From positions 248,001-312,000 of the forward strand of contig NZ_CP019602.1 in NCBI RefSeq assembly GCF_001661675.2: 64,000 bases of DNA. Direction: 5' to 3'. Each line of letters opens with the position of its first letter. Positions within the stretch are counted from its first letter, which is position 1. A model generated the notes under the pieces. It was given only the letters and a program-made list of their open reading frames with translations, was not told where the DNA came from and searched no databases. The position numbers were made by a program, and so were the translations under genes. The stretch comes from Croceicoccus marinus. GTDB taxonomy: Bacteria; Pseudomonadota; Alphaproteobacteria; Sphingomonadales; Sphingomonadaceae. Below are positions 54,422 to 62,411 of this stretch, piece after piece.

Positions 54422-56241
54422 CAGACGGGTCCTGGCTTCGCGTCGGGCTCGGCACCTTTGACGATCTCGCTGACCCGGCTCCATAGCGTGCCCGCCGGAT
54501 CGCCTGGCACGTAGGCAGGCTGACGAGGGTCGCCACGCCGGGTGATGTGATCGGCGGTGAGGCCGATGCGCGCGACCGGCAGGCCATCGGGGAGCAACAG
54601 ATAGCCCTGATGCGGAGAGAGCCGCAATTCGCTTTCAAGTACGGCGGGACGGAATTGTCGCTGGGTAGCGATGGTCGTGCGCGGCACTTCGCTGCCAATC
54701 GACAGCGTGTCGGTGGCAACGCGCAATTCTACCTCGCACTGGCCGATTGTCTCGCTCGCCCATTTGCGGGTTTCCTGATCGACGGTTTGCAGGAACAGCT
54801 TGGTATTACAGCAGGCGAGCATGGCCTCGGCGATGTTTGCACCGTAGCGATTGCGCATCTGCCCGAGCGCTTGAAAGGTGAGCACGATGGCCGCGCCGAA
54901 CTTGCGTCCCTCTGGCAGCAGTCGGGCAAGGTTCTCGACGCGGGGAAGGTCGGCAAGCTCGTCGAGCACGAACCAGATGCGGCGGTCTGGCGACGGCGAC
55001 AGACCCAGCACCGCACTCGCTGCGCATTCGAGCCAGCATGCCATGAGGGGCTTCGATGCTTCGAAGTAGTCTTCCTTGCGGGGCACGAAGATCCACGGCT
55101 TTGCACCCTCGCACTTGTCCAGCTTTGCGATGAAGTCTCGGAAGGCAAAGCGTTCTTCCCCTTCATCTTCGACCTTCAGGAACTGGATCAGGTTCGCCGC
55201 CTTGGCGAGCATGAAGAGCACGCTGCCAGTGGCGCGGTCGGCGTCGTTGGCAAAAGTGCGGGCGGACGACGTGTGCCCCAGCCACTCCTTCAACTGCTCC
55301 TTGTCCTTGACCTGCAAGGCTTCGAGCAGGGCTTCGAGGCTACAGTTCTTTTCCGCCCAGAGCGAGCGGATCATGTTGGCGACAAGAATGCGGCTGGTTT
55401 CCAACCAGACATCGTCATCCTGACTGCTTGTTTCGGAGACAAGCTGGCGCGCTATTCGGTCTGCATCGGCGGGGTGCGATATCTCGTCGAAGGGCGTCCA
55501 GAAAGCACAGCGCGCATCGAAGGGATTAAGGATAATGTCGCCGCGCGCGGGGTTGTAATAGTGCGCGATGAACTCTCCGCTAGTGTCATAGACCAGCGCT
55601 GCTTCGCCGCGCCTCTCAATACCGTCGAGCATCTGGCGAAGTGCAGTGGTCTTGCCGCTACCGGTAGTGCCGAGAAAGGCAAAGTGGCGGGTCTCGATCC
55701 GGCGCGGAACGGGGACCGGACCGATGCGCAATGTATCCCTGCCACAGAGCAAAGTGGTTTGTGCGGCGACGTCCTCTTCATCCACCACACGGGTTCCACC
55801 AATGACCCGGTCGGCGAGCGTATCTTTGCCCTGAGCCGACATGGTGCGCTGGAGCACCCAGACCGTGAACAGGCCTATGGCAAAGCCGGTGGTTGCACCG
55901 CCAGCGATCACTTTGACGACCTGCCAGAAGGTATCGGTGAAGAGCGGCTCAGAGGCAAACCAAGCGGCGGAAACGGTCCAGCGTTGGCCTTCCATCGCAA
56001 TGTTTATCTTTATGTCGCTGCCCCCTAAGGAACCGAGCAGGGTCAGCACGTTGGCCCACGCATACTGCACTGCTGTCGTTATCGCGGGGCCATGCAGTAA
56101 GAACTGTGGGGCGATGATCGCTCCGGTCGCTGCTGCACCAAGAGTGATCGTGGAAAAGAAGCGAAAACGCTGCTGCCAGTGCGCCATGCGCACCCGCCAC
56201 AAGGCGTGCGCGCGGGTGACAAAATCGATGTTGGAATTCAT
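54421..56241 (-). CDS. Type IV coupling protein, TraD/VirD4 family
   Basis: 606 residues: two membrane helices (about 30-50 and 108-130), Walker A LGTTGSGKTTAL (190-201), Walker B IWFVLDELADLP (about 418-429) and the late GQCEVELRVATDTL region. It forms a hexameric pump at the inner membrane that delivers the relaxosome to a type IV secretion channel. Gene order (accessory DNA-binding protein, coupling protein, relaxase) and one- and four-base overlaps define a mobilization operon. Confidence 0.95.
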   Translation of the reverse strand: MNSNIDFVTRAHALWRVRMAHWQQRFRFFSTITLGAAATGAIIAPQFLLHGPAITTAVQYAWANVLTLLGSLGGSDIKINIAMEGQRWTVSAAWFASEPLFTDTFWQVVKVIAGGATTGFAIGLFTVWVLQRTMSAQGKDTLADRVIGGTRVVDEEDVAAQTTLLCGRDTLRIGPVPVPRRIETRHFAFLGTTGSGKTTALRQMLDGIERRGEAALVYDTSGEFIAHYYNPARGDIILNPFDARCAFWTPFDEISHPADADRIARQLVSETSSQDDDVWLETSRILVANMIRSLWAEKNCSLEALLEALQVKDKEQLKEWLGHTSSARTFANDADRATGSVLFMLAKAANLIQFLKVEDEGEERFAFRDFIAKLDKCEGAKPWIFVPRKEDYFEASKPLMACWLECAASAVLGLSPSPDRRIWFVLDELADLPRVENLARLLPEGRKFGAAIVLTFQALGQMRNRYGANIAEAMLACCNTKLFLQTVDQETRKWASETIGQCEVELRVATDTLSIGSEVPRTTIATQRQFRPAVLESELRLSPHQGYLLLPDGLPVARIGLTADHITRRGDPRQPAYVPGDPAGTLWSRVSEIVKGAEPDAKPGPV

Positions 56242-56612
56242 GGCTCAATCTCCAAGGCGAGCGAGCGCTGGCGCTCGAATGCGGCGCGCGCTTCGGCTGC
56301 TATTGTCTCGTCGGATTTCTTCGTTCCCAGCGCCGCATGGCGCGCGTAAGCGTAGGCCGCACATGCAGTAAACAGGGCCCGGTCGAGCACCCTTTCGACC
56401 TCGGCGAGGCGCTCCGAGATCGATCCGATCTCGCTCGCCAGTTCGGCTAGATCGGTCTCCTTGTCGGTGCCGTGAAGGACCGAAAGGAAGCCCGCGTCGA
56501 TCACCTTCAGGAGCATCGCATACTCCGACAATCCACGCCGGTCGGCGATGCCGGACAGCGACCGTGCCTGCGAAGGATTGAGGCGGATGGTGCGCTTTAT
56601 GTGGCTCGCCAT
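56238..56612 (-). CDS. Relaxosome accessory DNA-binding protein (TraJ/MobC-like)
   Basis: 124 residues: basic N-terminal MASHIKRTIRLNPSQARSLSGIADRRGLSEYAMLLKVIDAG (ribbon-helix-helix-like, 1-45), then a coiled coil (LAELASEIGSISERLAEVERVLDRALF) and a charged tail. Start at 56,612 follows GGGAGGTGGTG. It is translationally coupled to the coupling protein (four-base overlap), the usual place of relaxosome accessory proteins; oriT is expected nearby, possibly 56,613-56,813 or further upstream, but I cannot define it. Confidence 0.7.
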   Translation of the reverse strand: MASHIKRTIRLNPSQARSLSGIADRRGLSEYAMLLKVIDAGFLSVLHGTDKETDLAELASEIGSISERLAEVERVLDRALFTACAAYAYARHAALGTKKSDETIAAEARAAFERQRSLALEIEP

Positions 56613-56813
56613 CACCACCTCCCGCGCGCGCTCGAAGCGCGCTCCAGAAATGGCAGAATTGCGAGGGTCTGAACGCTTCGTTTCAGGGAGCGCGCTATCC
56701 GCGCGCTCCAGAAACCGCAGAAATCCTTGATGCACACGTGCGTGGGGTGTGTATGAAAATTACGGGTCCGATACGCAGTATCGTGGCCCCTTCCATCTCC
56801 AGCTTTTCTCCGG

Positions 56814-57329
56814 TCAACTGGCATGGGCGTCTTGCTCCATGCTTGCCGTTGGAGGCGTCGCAGACAGGATCAGATTGCGGGCGATATCGTCGTCGAAATA
56901 CCGTTCGCGGGACTGGCGGGAAGGCAACTGGCGCTCCGCCATATCAGGGCGTGTGAACCAGCGAAGCAGTGCGAGGTCGATCGCTGATCGAACGTCATCT
57001 GCGAGCAGGTTGGTCTCTTCTGGCGTGAGGTCAAGCCACCCGAATTCGGTGCGAAGCTGGCTGCCAAGCGGATACCCGGTCCCGTCTCGGCTCCTGTAAA
57101 TCGGGCCCTCGACAGTGAGGCAACAGTCTTGCCCCTCAAACCGCTCGCGGACCGGGCGTTCGTACCAGAGCCAGGGATGCAATGTGTGGCGACGGGCGCG
57201 CCCATCGGCGTTGTCTTCAACGAGCAATTCGACGAGCTGGGCCGCGCGCTCTACGTCATCGCTCGGAAGGCGACCGATCAGCCAGCCATGCTTCTGCAGG
57301 GCCGCGTTGATAAGGGAAAGGATGGACAT
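56814..57329 (-). CDS. Hypothetical protein, 171 residues
   Basis: Soluble protein beginning MSILSLINAALQKHGWLIGRL and containing LVELLVEDNADGRARRHTLHPWLWYERPVRERFEGQD, with DLALLRWFTRPDMAERQLPSR near the end. It is reminiscent of small hypothetical proteins between AlpA and mobilization genes in alphaproteobacterial islands. No motif I can name. The start has no good Shine-Dalgarno sequence. Confidence 0.55.
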   Translation of the reverse strand: MSILSLINAALQKHGWLIGRLPSDDVERAAQLVELLVEDNADGRARRHTLHPWLWYERPVRERFEGQDCCLTVEGPIYRSRDGTGYPLGSQLRTEFGWLDLTPEETNLLADDVRSAIDLALLRWFTRPDMAERQLPSRQSRERYFDDDIARNLILSATPPTASMEQDAHAS

Positions 57330-57371
57330 GGGGGAGATGCTTTCTGCGGGCCATTGCCCGCCCAGGAGGGG

Positions 57372-57563
57372 TCAATAGCTGCGCAGGGGGAGGGCCTCGA
57401 TCCACTCCTCGATGTCGGTGGAACGCCAGCGGATACGCCCGCCGCCAATGTCGATGGGATGAGGAAAGGCACCTCGGCGGATGCGTCGCCAGATTGTTGT
57501 CCGGCTGCGAATGCCCGTGAGGCGCATGACCTCATGGCAGGTGAGTAATTCAGTATTCGGCAC
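57372..57563 (-). CDS. AlpA-family helix-turn-helix regulator
   Basis: 63 residues, GTG start with AAGGAG at good spacing. MPNTELLTCHEVMRLTGIRSRTTIWRRIRRGAFPHPIDIGGGRIRWRSTDIEEWIEAL is a full AlpA/phage-excisionase-like domain (helix-turn-helix plus winged beta-hairpin). In integrative elements AlpA proteins activate or assist excision by the integrase, so this may be the recombination directionality factor of the island even though it lies 36 kb from the integrase. First gene of the minus-strand run of transfer genes. Confidence 0.88.
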   Translation of the reverse strand: MPNTELLTCHEVMRLTGIRSRTTIWRRIRRGAFPHPIDIGGGRIRWRSTDIEEWIEALPLRSY

Positions 57564-57589
57564 GACAGACTCCTTTGCTTCAAGGTTCT

Positions 57590-57692
57590 GTCACCGAAGC
57601 CGTGTTCCCCCACGACGATGGGTTGTCCTTCAAATTGCCGTTGCGGACCGTGCGATCAGATGTTCAACTCAGCGCCACCAAGCTTCGGTGAC
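57590..57692. repeat. Inverted repeat pair upstream of AlpA
   Basis: GTCACCGAAGC (57,590-57,600) and GCTTCGGTGAC (57,682-57,692), perfect 11-bp arms 81 bases apart, in the 347-base non-coding stretch between AlpA and the divergent interrupted gene. Candidate operator pair or transfer-origin component; the rest of the stretch holds only the LexA-type site described separately. Confidence 0.5.
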
Positions 57693-57729
57693 GCGACAAA
57701 CGCTATGCGAATCGCAATGATGTAGGAAA

Positions 57730-57744
57730 GAACAAAAATAGAAC
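57730..57744. promoter_or_regulatory. LexA (SOS) box of the alphaproteobacterial type
   Basis: GAACAAAAATAGAAC: a perfect GAAC-N7-GAAC direct repeat with an A-rich spacer, the consensus form of alphaproteobacterial LexA sites. It lies 166 bases from the AlpA start and 167 bases from the ATG of the interrupted nuclease-like gene, so it could place either under DNA-damage control. Confidence 0.6.
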
Positions 57745-58418
57745 AAATGCCGTTCCGCATTGGCGGGTGGACGATGTTGGATCGCTATGGACAATCCGGG
57801 ACTGAAAGAATTTTTGCCGCTGGTGTCCGCTTTCGGCCAATGCAGGTCCGAATCGACGGTTCTGGTGCAACGGGAGACCGGTTTTCGCGCGAATCGCAGC
57901 TTGAGCCGATATGACAAGCAAACGCGCTTTCGCTTTGCACGTTGATGCGGACATGCAAAGAAGGCGCGAAAATCTTTACACGTTAGCGGATTTGCGGATG
58001 CAGCAACTTCGGTCGGATAATGCCATCTGGGATGATGGCGAATGGATCAGCTGGGACGAAATCAACGAGCAAATCCAGTACAAGGAATGGCGGGCAAAAT
58101 ATCCCAATGCCGATCTGTCGCTGGTCTCGATATTCGAGAACCTGATCGGCACGGCTGAAGATTATCACCTTCACACAGGCAAGCACCTTCAGGTGTATGG
58201 CGATATCGGAGAGCTCTACGGGGCGATCACGCACGGCATAAAGCTGCACCGCAACTACGCTCAAGGATCGGACGGACGGCTCGGCAATGACCTGGTCGAG
58301 GTCAAGACAATCACACCATTCAAGAGCAATGACGTACCCATCCGGTGAGGCCCGCCTTGTCCGGCGAGTGAACGACCGGTCTTAAGAGCGCTCGTATGAG
58401 CGAGCTTGGGAGCGGAGC

Positions 58419-58784
58419 ATGGGTCAGATCACGGTGATGACGGGGCCGGAGCGTCGTCGGCGTTGGAGCGAGGAGGAGCGGATTGAGATCCTCTCCGAGG
58501 CCTTTGCGCCGGGCGCCTGCGTTGCCGATGTATCGCGGCGGCGCGACGTTTCGACCAGCCTGATCTACACATGGCGTCGCAAGTTGCGCGAACAGTCGGC
58601 GGCTGCGTCCTTGCCGGTACCGGAGATAAATTTCGCCCAGGCCGTGCTCGCCGATGATGAGCAGCCTGCCGATCACGATCCGTGTGCCGCGGTCACGGTC
58701 GATCTTGGCAATGGTCGGTGCGTGCGCATTTCGTCGAATGCGCCTGCCGCACTGGTTTCGGCGACCTTGAAGGCGCTGCGATGA
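58419..58784 (+). CDS. tnpA: IS66 TnpA
   Basis: 121 residues: helix-turn-helix RRRRWSEEERIEILSEAFAPGACVADVSRRRDVSTSLIYTWRRKLRE (about 11-58), then a small C-terminal domain ending VTVDLGNGRCVRISSNAPAALVSATLKAL. One of three proteins required for IS66 transposition. Its stop overlaps the tnpB start (ATGA). Confidence 0.93.
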   Translation: MGQITVMTGPERRRRWSEEERIEILSEAFAPGACVADVSRRRDVSTSLIYTWRRKLREQSAAASLPVPEINFAQAVLADDEQPADHDPCAAVTVDLGNGRCVRISSNAPAALVSATLKALR

Positions 58785-59122
58785 TCCCATCGGGCGCGAG
58801 GGTCTGGATCGCGATGGGCCATACGGACATGCGCAAGGGCATGCAGGGGTTGGCCTTGCAGGTTCAGCAGGGCCTGAAGCGCGATCCACATGGCGGCGAC
58901 CTGTTCGTGTTCCGAGGGCGGACGGGATCGCTGGTCAAGATCATCTGGCACGACGGCATCGGCATGTCGCTTTATGCCAAACGGCTCGAGAAGGGTCGCT
59001 TCGTCTGGCCCTCGGCGAGAGAGGGCATCGTCTCGCTGACCAATGCCCAATTGTCCTGCCTGCTGGAGGGGATCGACTGGCGTAACCCGCAATATTCATG
59101 GCGTCCGCAGAGCGCCGGATAG
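58781..59122 (+). CDS. tnpB: IS66 TnpB (Orf2-like)
   Basis: 113 residues: MIPSGARVWIAMGHTDMRKGMQGLALQVQ, then GGDLFVFRGRTGSLVKIIWHDGIGMSLYAKRLEKGRFVWP, the complete IS66 Orf2 signature. Required for transposition, biochemical role unknown. ATG at 58,781 overlaps tnpA. Confidence 0.95.
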   Translation: MIPSGARVWIAMGHTDMRKGMQGLALQVQQGLKRDPHGGDLFVFRGRTGSLVKIIWHDGIGMSLYAKRLEKGRFVWPSAREGIVSLTNAQLSCLLEGIDWRNPQYSWRPQSAG

Positions 59123-59186
59123 GGGCTGCATTTTCTTCGTTGGCTGGCGCATTTTGGGCTTTGACCGAAGGCCGATCTGTGATTCC

Positions 59187-60839
59187 ATGCCCCTTATGGA
59201 CACGGCCGCATCGCCCCTGCCGGATGACGTCGAAGCGCTCAAGGCGCTGCTGGCCGCCGCGCTCTCACGCGCCGATGATGCCGAGGCACGCCTTGCCAAG
59301 GCCAGGGCCCGCGAGAGCGCGATCGAGGCGCTGATCGCGCACCTCAAGCTGCAGATCGCCAGGCTGCGTCGCGAGCAATATGGCGCCAGCGCCGAACGCA
59401 GCCGACGTCTGCTCGACCAGCTGGAATTGCAGCTCGAAGATCTCGAGGCCGATGCCTGCGAGAATGATTGCGCTGCCGAAGCCGCTCCGGCGAAGACGAG
59501 CGAGGTTGCCGCGTTCGACCGCAAGCGCCCGAGCCGCAAGCCGTTCCCCGAACATCTGCCCCGCGAACGCGTCGTCATCCCCGCGCCCTGTTCGTGCCCG
59601 TCCTGCGGCAGCGCGCGTCTGTCAAAGCTGGGAGAGGATATCACCGAGACGCTGGAAGTGATCCCGCGCCAGTGGAAGGTGATCCGGACGGTGCGTGAGA
59701 AGTTCTCCTGCCGGGATTGCGAGACGATTACGCAGCCCCCGGCGCCGTTCCATGTCGTGCCGCGCGGATGGGCCGGGCCCAGCTTCCTCGCCATGCTACT
59801 TTTTGAGAAGTACGGTCAGCACCAGCCCCTCAACCGGCAGGCCGAGCGCTTCGCCCGCGAAGGCGTAGCGCTCAGCACCTCGACCCTGGCCGATCAGGTC
59901 GGTGCCGCCGCCTTCGCACTCATGCCGCTCTACCGGCGGATCGAAGCCCATGTGCTGGATGCAGCCCGGATCCATGGCGACGATACGACCGTGCCGGTCA
60001 TGGCGAAGGGCAAGACCGATACGGCGCGCCTGTGGGTCTATGTGCGCGATGACCGGCCCTTCGCCGGCTCCGATCCGCCAGCAGCCTTGTTCCACTATTC
60101 CCGCGATCGGCGCGGTGAGCATCCACGGGAGCATCTGGCGTCCTGGGCAGGGATCCTGCAGGCCGATGCCTATGGCGGCTACAACGAGCTTTACGCTCCC
60201 GGTCGTCAGCCAGCACCCGTGATCGAGGCGGGCTGCTTCGCGCATGCACGGCGCAAATTCTTCGAGCTGGCCGATGTCGAGGGAGCCGCGCGCAGGAGAA
60301 GCCGCGGCGAACGCACCGGCATGATCTACCCGATCGCGCTAGAAGCCGTGCAGCGCCTCGATGCCCTGTTCGAGATCGAGCGCGGCATCAACGGCAAAAC
60401 GCCAGGCGAGCGTGTTGCACTCCGGCAGGAACGCAGCGCGCCGCTGATGGCGGGCCTGCACGCCTGGCTCACCGCGCAGCTCGCGAAGCTGTCGCGCAGC
60501 CATGATATGGCCAAGGCCATCAACTATATGCTCCGGCGCTGGGGTGCCTTCACCCGGTTCCTCGATGATGGCCGGATCTGCATCACGAACAACGCTGCCG
60601 AGCGGGCGCTGCGCTGTGTGCCGCTTGGCCGCAAGGCATGGCTGTTCTGCGGTTCCGACCGCGGCGGACAGCGCGCGGCCGTGCTCTACACGCTGATCCA
60701 GACGGCCCGGCTCAACGATGTCGATCCGCAGGCGTGGCTGGCCGATGTCCTCGCGCGCATCGCCGGACATCCTGCCCACCGGATCGACGAACTACTGCCC
60801 TGGAACTGGGAATCTGGGCGAGCCAGAATCGCAGCTTGA
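59187..60839 (+). CDS. tnpC: IS66 TnpC transposase
   Basis: About 550 residues: N-terminal coiled coil (LAKARARESAIEALIAHLKLQIARLRREQYG), a zinc-ribbon part (CSCPSCGSARLSKLGED and CRDCETIT), then the DDE-type catalytic core starting at ARIHGDDTTVPVMAKGKT (first Asp), GILQADAYGGYNELY (second Asp), CFAHARRKFFEL, and NNAAERALRCVPLGRKAWLFCGSDRGG near the end (Glu). ATG at 59,187 or 59,196. Its stop overlaps the following small gene by one base (TGATG). Confidence 0.95.
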   Translation: MPLMDTAASPLPDDVEALKALLAAALSRADDAEARLAKARARESAIEALIAHLKLQIARLRREQYGASAERSRRLLDQLELQLEDLEADACENDCAAEAAPAKTSEVAAFDRKRPSRKPFPEHLPRERVVIPAPCSCPSCGSARLSKLGEDITETLEVIPRQWKVIRTVREKFSCRDCETITQPPAPFHVVPRGWAGPSFLAMLLFEKYGQHQPLNRQAERFAREGVALSTSTLADQVGAAAFALMPLYRRIEAHVLDAARIHGDDTTVPVMAKGKTDTARLWVYVRDDRPFAGSDPPAALFHYSRDRRGEHPREHLASWAGILQADAYGGYNELYAPGRQPAPVIEAGCFAHARRKFFELADVEGAARRRSRGERTGMIYPIALEAVQRLDALFEIERGINGKTPGERVALRQERSAPLMAGLHAWLTAQLAKLSRSHDMAKAINYMLRRWGAFTRFLDDGRICITNNAAERALRCVPLGRKAWLFCGSDRGGQRAAVLYTLIQTARLNDVDPQAWLADVLARIAGHPAHRIDELLPWNWESGRARIAA

Positions 60840-61057
60840 TGGCGCACGTTAACAAGGTCCATTCGGTCAGCACGATCGCACTCGTAGCGCGTCATCTAAG
60901 CGTCGAAGAAGATCTTATTGCTGAACTCGCGTCGGGCATGGACCCGGAAGACGGGCTGATATGGGTGTACAGCCTTGATCGTCCGGACGGCGCGATGGCA
61001 TTTACCGAATACGGCGTCGAAAACCTCACAACACTCATCGCCGACCACGATATATAG
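60839..61057 (+). CDS. Small IS66 passenger protein
   Basis: 72 residues beginning MAHVNKVHSVSTIALVARHLSVEEDLIAELASGMDPEDGLIWVY and ending FTEYGVENLTTLIADHDI. Coupled to tnpC by a one-base TGATG overlap and fully inside the inverted repeats, so it belongs to the element. I recall similar short proteins after tnpC in sphingomonad IS66 copies, function unknown. Acidic and soluble; no helix-turn-helix recognised. Confidence 0.7.
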   Translation: MAHVNKVHSVSTIALVARHLSVEEDLIAELASGMDPEDGLIWVYSLDRPDGAMAFTEYGVENLTTLIADHDI

Positions 61058-61261
61058 CACTGCCGCGGCCTTCACCGGATGGGTACGCAATGACCGGGTC
61101 ACGCTGAACCTCAGACGGAACTTCAGCATGGTCTTTCTGGTCAAGATCACCTCTGACTTCGAGGTTCGCGGGAAGCTCATTCCACGCAAGGCCTTGCCCC
61201 GTGTCAAGGGTGACAAGCTGGTTCTTGAGTGGGCGGATATTGGGGCTGAGCGAGGGGAGCC

Positions 61262-61942
61262 CTAGGCGCCTAGCGTTGCACGCAACAGCTGCACTGTAAT
61301 CGCCTGCGCTTCGTCAACCAAGTGACCGTTATGATCGCGGTACATGAGTTGCTTGATGATTGAGCTAGCGAACTCAGGCTTCATATTTTCCGCAGCTCGA
61401 AGGGCATTCGTACATCGATCAACTCCACATTCCCGGAGGGCATTGATCACGTAGTCTTTGCCCAGCTTTTCGTTGGTAGCCGCGATATCGAACATATCGC
61501 GTGGCTGCATCGATGCACCGCGATAGTAGACCTTCTTAGCAACTATCTCTGCCGCAGTTTCCTGCCGGATTGTTCGCCCCCGTAGCTCACTGACCTGTGA
61601 TGGCTCTGGCGTAATGTCGGCACAGCAAATGAAGTCGATTTCACCAATGTCCTCGAAGATCAGTTTGAGGGAACCTGCGCCGTCTGTTTTGTAGGTGTCT
61701 GGCATTCGATCGAGCTCAAACCCCTGCGTCTCGGGATTGAGGTAAGGGAGGAATTGGGGATCGGAAAGGAAGAGGTCGATGTCATGGCTCTCGCGATGAT
61801 CGATCTGGAGCATCAATGCAGTCCCACCTCCGAACGACCAATCTGGCTCGCGGCCAACGGCTTCGGTGGTTCGCGCGATGATGTCGGATGCCAAATCAAA
61901 TAGAAGCGGCCATTGGCTCGGCTGCTGTCGAGGCGAGATCAC
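61262..61942 (-). CDS. AbiEii/AbiGii-type nucleotidyltransferase toxin
   Basis: About 226 residues with GTG start four bases beyond the stop of the 87-residue partner. The nucleotidyltransferase motif is clear: WSFGGGTALMLQIDHRESHDIDLFLSD (GG-x-T-A-L ... H-D-I-D-L, catalytic Asp pair about 54-56). Further family features: QETAAEIVAKKVYYRGASMQPRDMFDIA. AbiEii toxins modify tRNA 3' ends by adding pyrimidines and act in abortive infection. A longer frame from 62,020 exists but overlaps the partner. Its 3' end abuts the restored nuclease-like gene convergently. Confidence 0.82.
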   Translation of the reverse strand: MISPRQQPSQWPLLFDLASDIIARTTEAVGREPDWSFGGGTALMLQIDHRESHDIDLFLSDPQFLPYLNPETQGFELDRMPDTYKTDGAGSLKLIFEDIGEIDFICCADITPEPSQVSELRGRTIRQETAAEIVAKKVYYRGASMQPRDMFDIAATNEKLGKDYVINALRECGVDRCTNALRAAENMKPEFASSIIKQLMYRDHNGHLVDEAQAITVQLLRATLGA

Positions 61943-61946
61943 TTTC

Positions 61947-62210
61947 TCAGGCTGCCAGAGGCAGCGAGTACCCAGCCATCTTGGAAAACTGGCCAGCGAC
62001 AGCTTTCGCCATATCCTCATTGACCTTCATTTCAGCCATGAAGGCTTTCTGGATCGCTGGTGCCACTTCCGAGAAGAAAGCGAAGACGCTGGCGTCACAC
62101 GTTTCCACACTCGATGGGTCAGCGATGAGCGCAGCGAGTTGATGAGCGGAATGGTTCGCCCCATAGGGGGCGTTCACCGTTGCCAGAACCTGTGCAGTTA
62201 GGTTGCTCAT
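61947..62210 (-). CDS. Putative antitoxin partner of the AbiEii-type protein
   Basis: 87 residues, MSNLTAQVLATVNAPYGANHSAHQLAALIADPSS followed by a helical part ending KAVAGQFSKMAGYSLPLAA. It is not the classical AbiEi winged-helix antitoxin. Its position directly in front of the toxin gene (four bases) makes it the likely cognate antitoxin, but no known family is evident. A GAAC-N7-GAAC site lies 69 bases upstream of its start. Confidence 0.6.
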   Translation of the reverse strand: MSNLTAQVLATVNAPYGANHSAHQLAALIADPSSVETCDASVFAFFSEVAPAIQKAFMAEMKVNEDMAKAVAGQFSKMAGYSLPLAA

Positions 62211-62278
62211 CTTAAACCTGCGGAATCGATCTCAGGGTGAGAATATACGCTTCATGCGTTAGCAAAACAAGAATGTTC

Positions 62279-62293
62279 GAACATAGGAAGAAC
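62279..62293. promoter_or_regulatory. Second GAAC-N7-GAAC site (possible LexA box)
   Basis: GAACATAGGAAGAAC, in the 201-base gap between the antitoxin start (62,210) and the 3' end of the nuclease gene (62,412), correctly placed for the minus-strand toxin-antitoxin promoter. The spacer is less A-rich than the site at 57,730 and chance occurrence is quite possible. Confidence 0.35.
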
Positions 62294-62411
62294 GCAGAGG
62301 GCCAATCCGCGATTTATCCCGCATTTTTCAAAAATCGCGTTTTGCGGGATAAAAGCCCCTCGATTGCAGACGCGCTCGGACATCGCTGCGATCCCTTAGA
62401 GCTCACTCCAG

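Larger units (their letters stand above)
58334..61086 (+). mobile_element. IS66-family insertion sequence, 2,753 bp
   Basis: Inverted ends GTACCCATCCGGTGA at 58,334 and, reversed, ending at 61,086; 8-base target duplication GCAATGAC at 58,326-58,333 and 61,087-61,094. Contains tnpA, tnpB, tnpC and a small fourth gene. Length, gene set and duplication are standard for IS66. All frames are open, so it may be active. Confidence 0.96.
57911..61265 (+). pseudogene. Restriction-nuclease-like gene interrupted by IS66
   Basis: Codons 57,911-58,333 continue in frame at 61,095 once the IS66 element and one copy of its 8-base duplication are removed; the stop is TAG at 61,263. The restored protein has about 198 residues: a helical N-terminus, then HGIKLHRNYAQGSDGRLGNDLVEVKTITPFKSND, in which Asp ... 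Glu-Val-Lys gives a PD-(D/E)XK-like core, and a beta-rich tail (RVTLNLRRNFSMVFLVKITSDFEVRGKLIPRKAL). It resembles hypothetical proteins with a restriction-endonuclease-like fold; exact family uncertain. The intact gene was next to AlpA and the AbiEii pair. Confidence 0.75.

Noticed and set aside
57760..57945. 61-residue + strand frame overlapping the start of the interrupted nuclease gene
   Set aside because: Lacks a ribosome binding site and overlaps a better supported start at 57,911.
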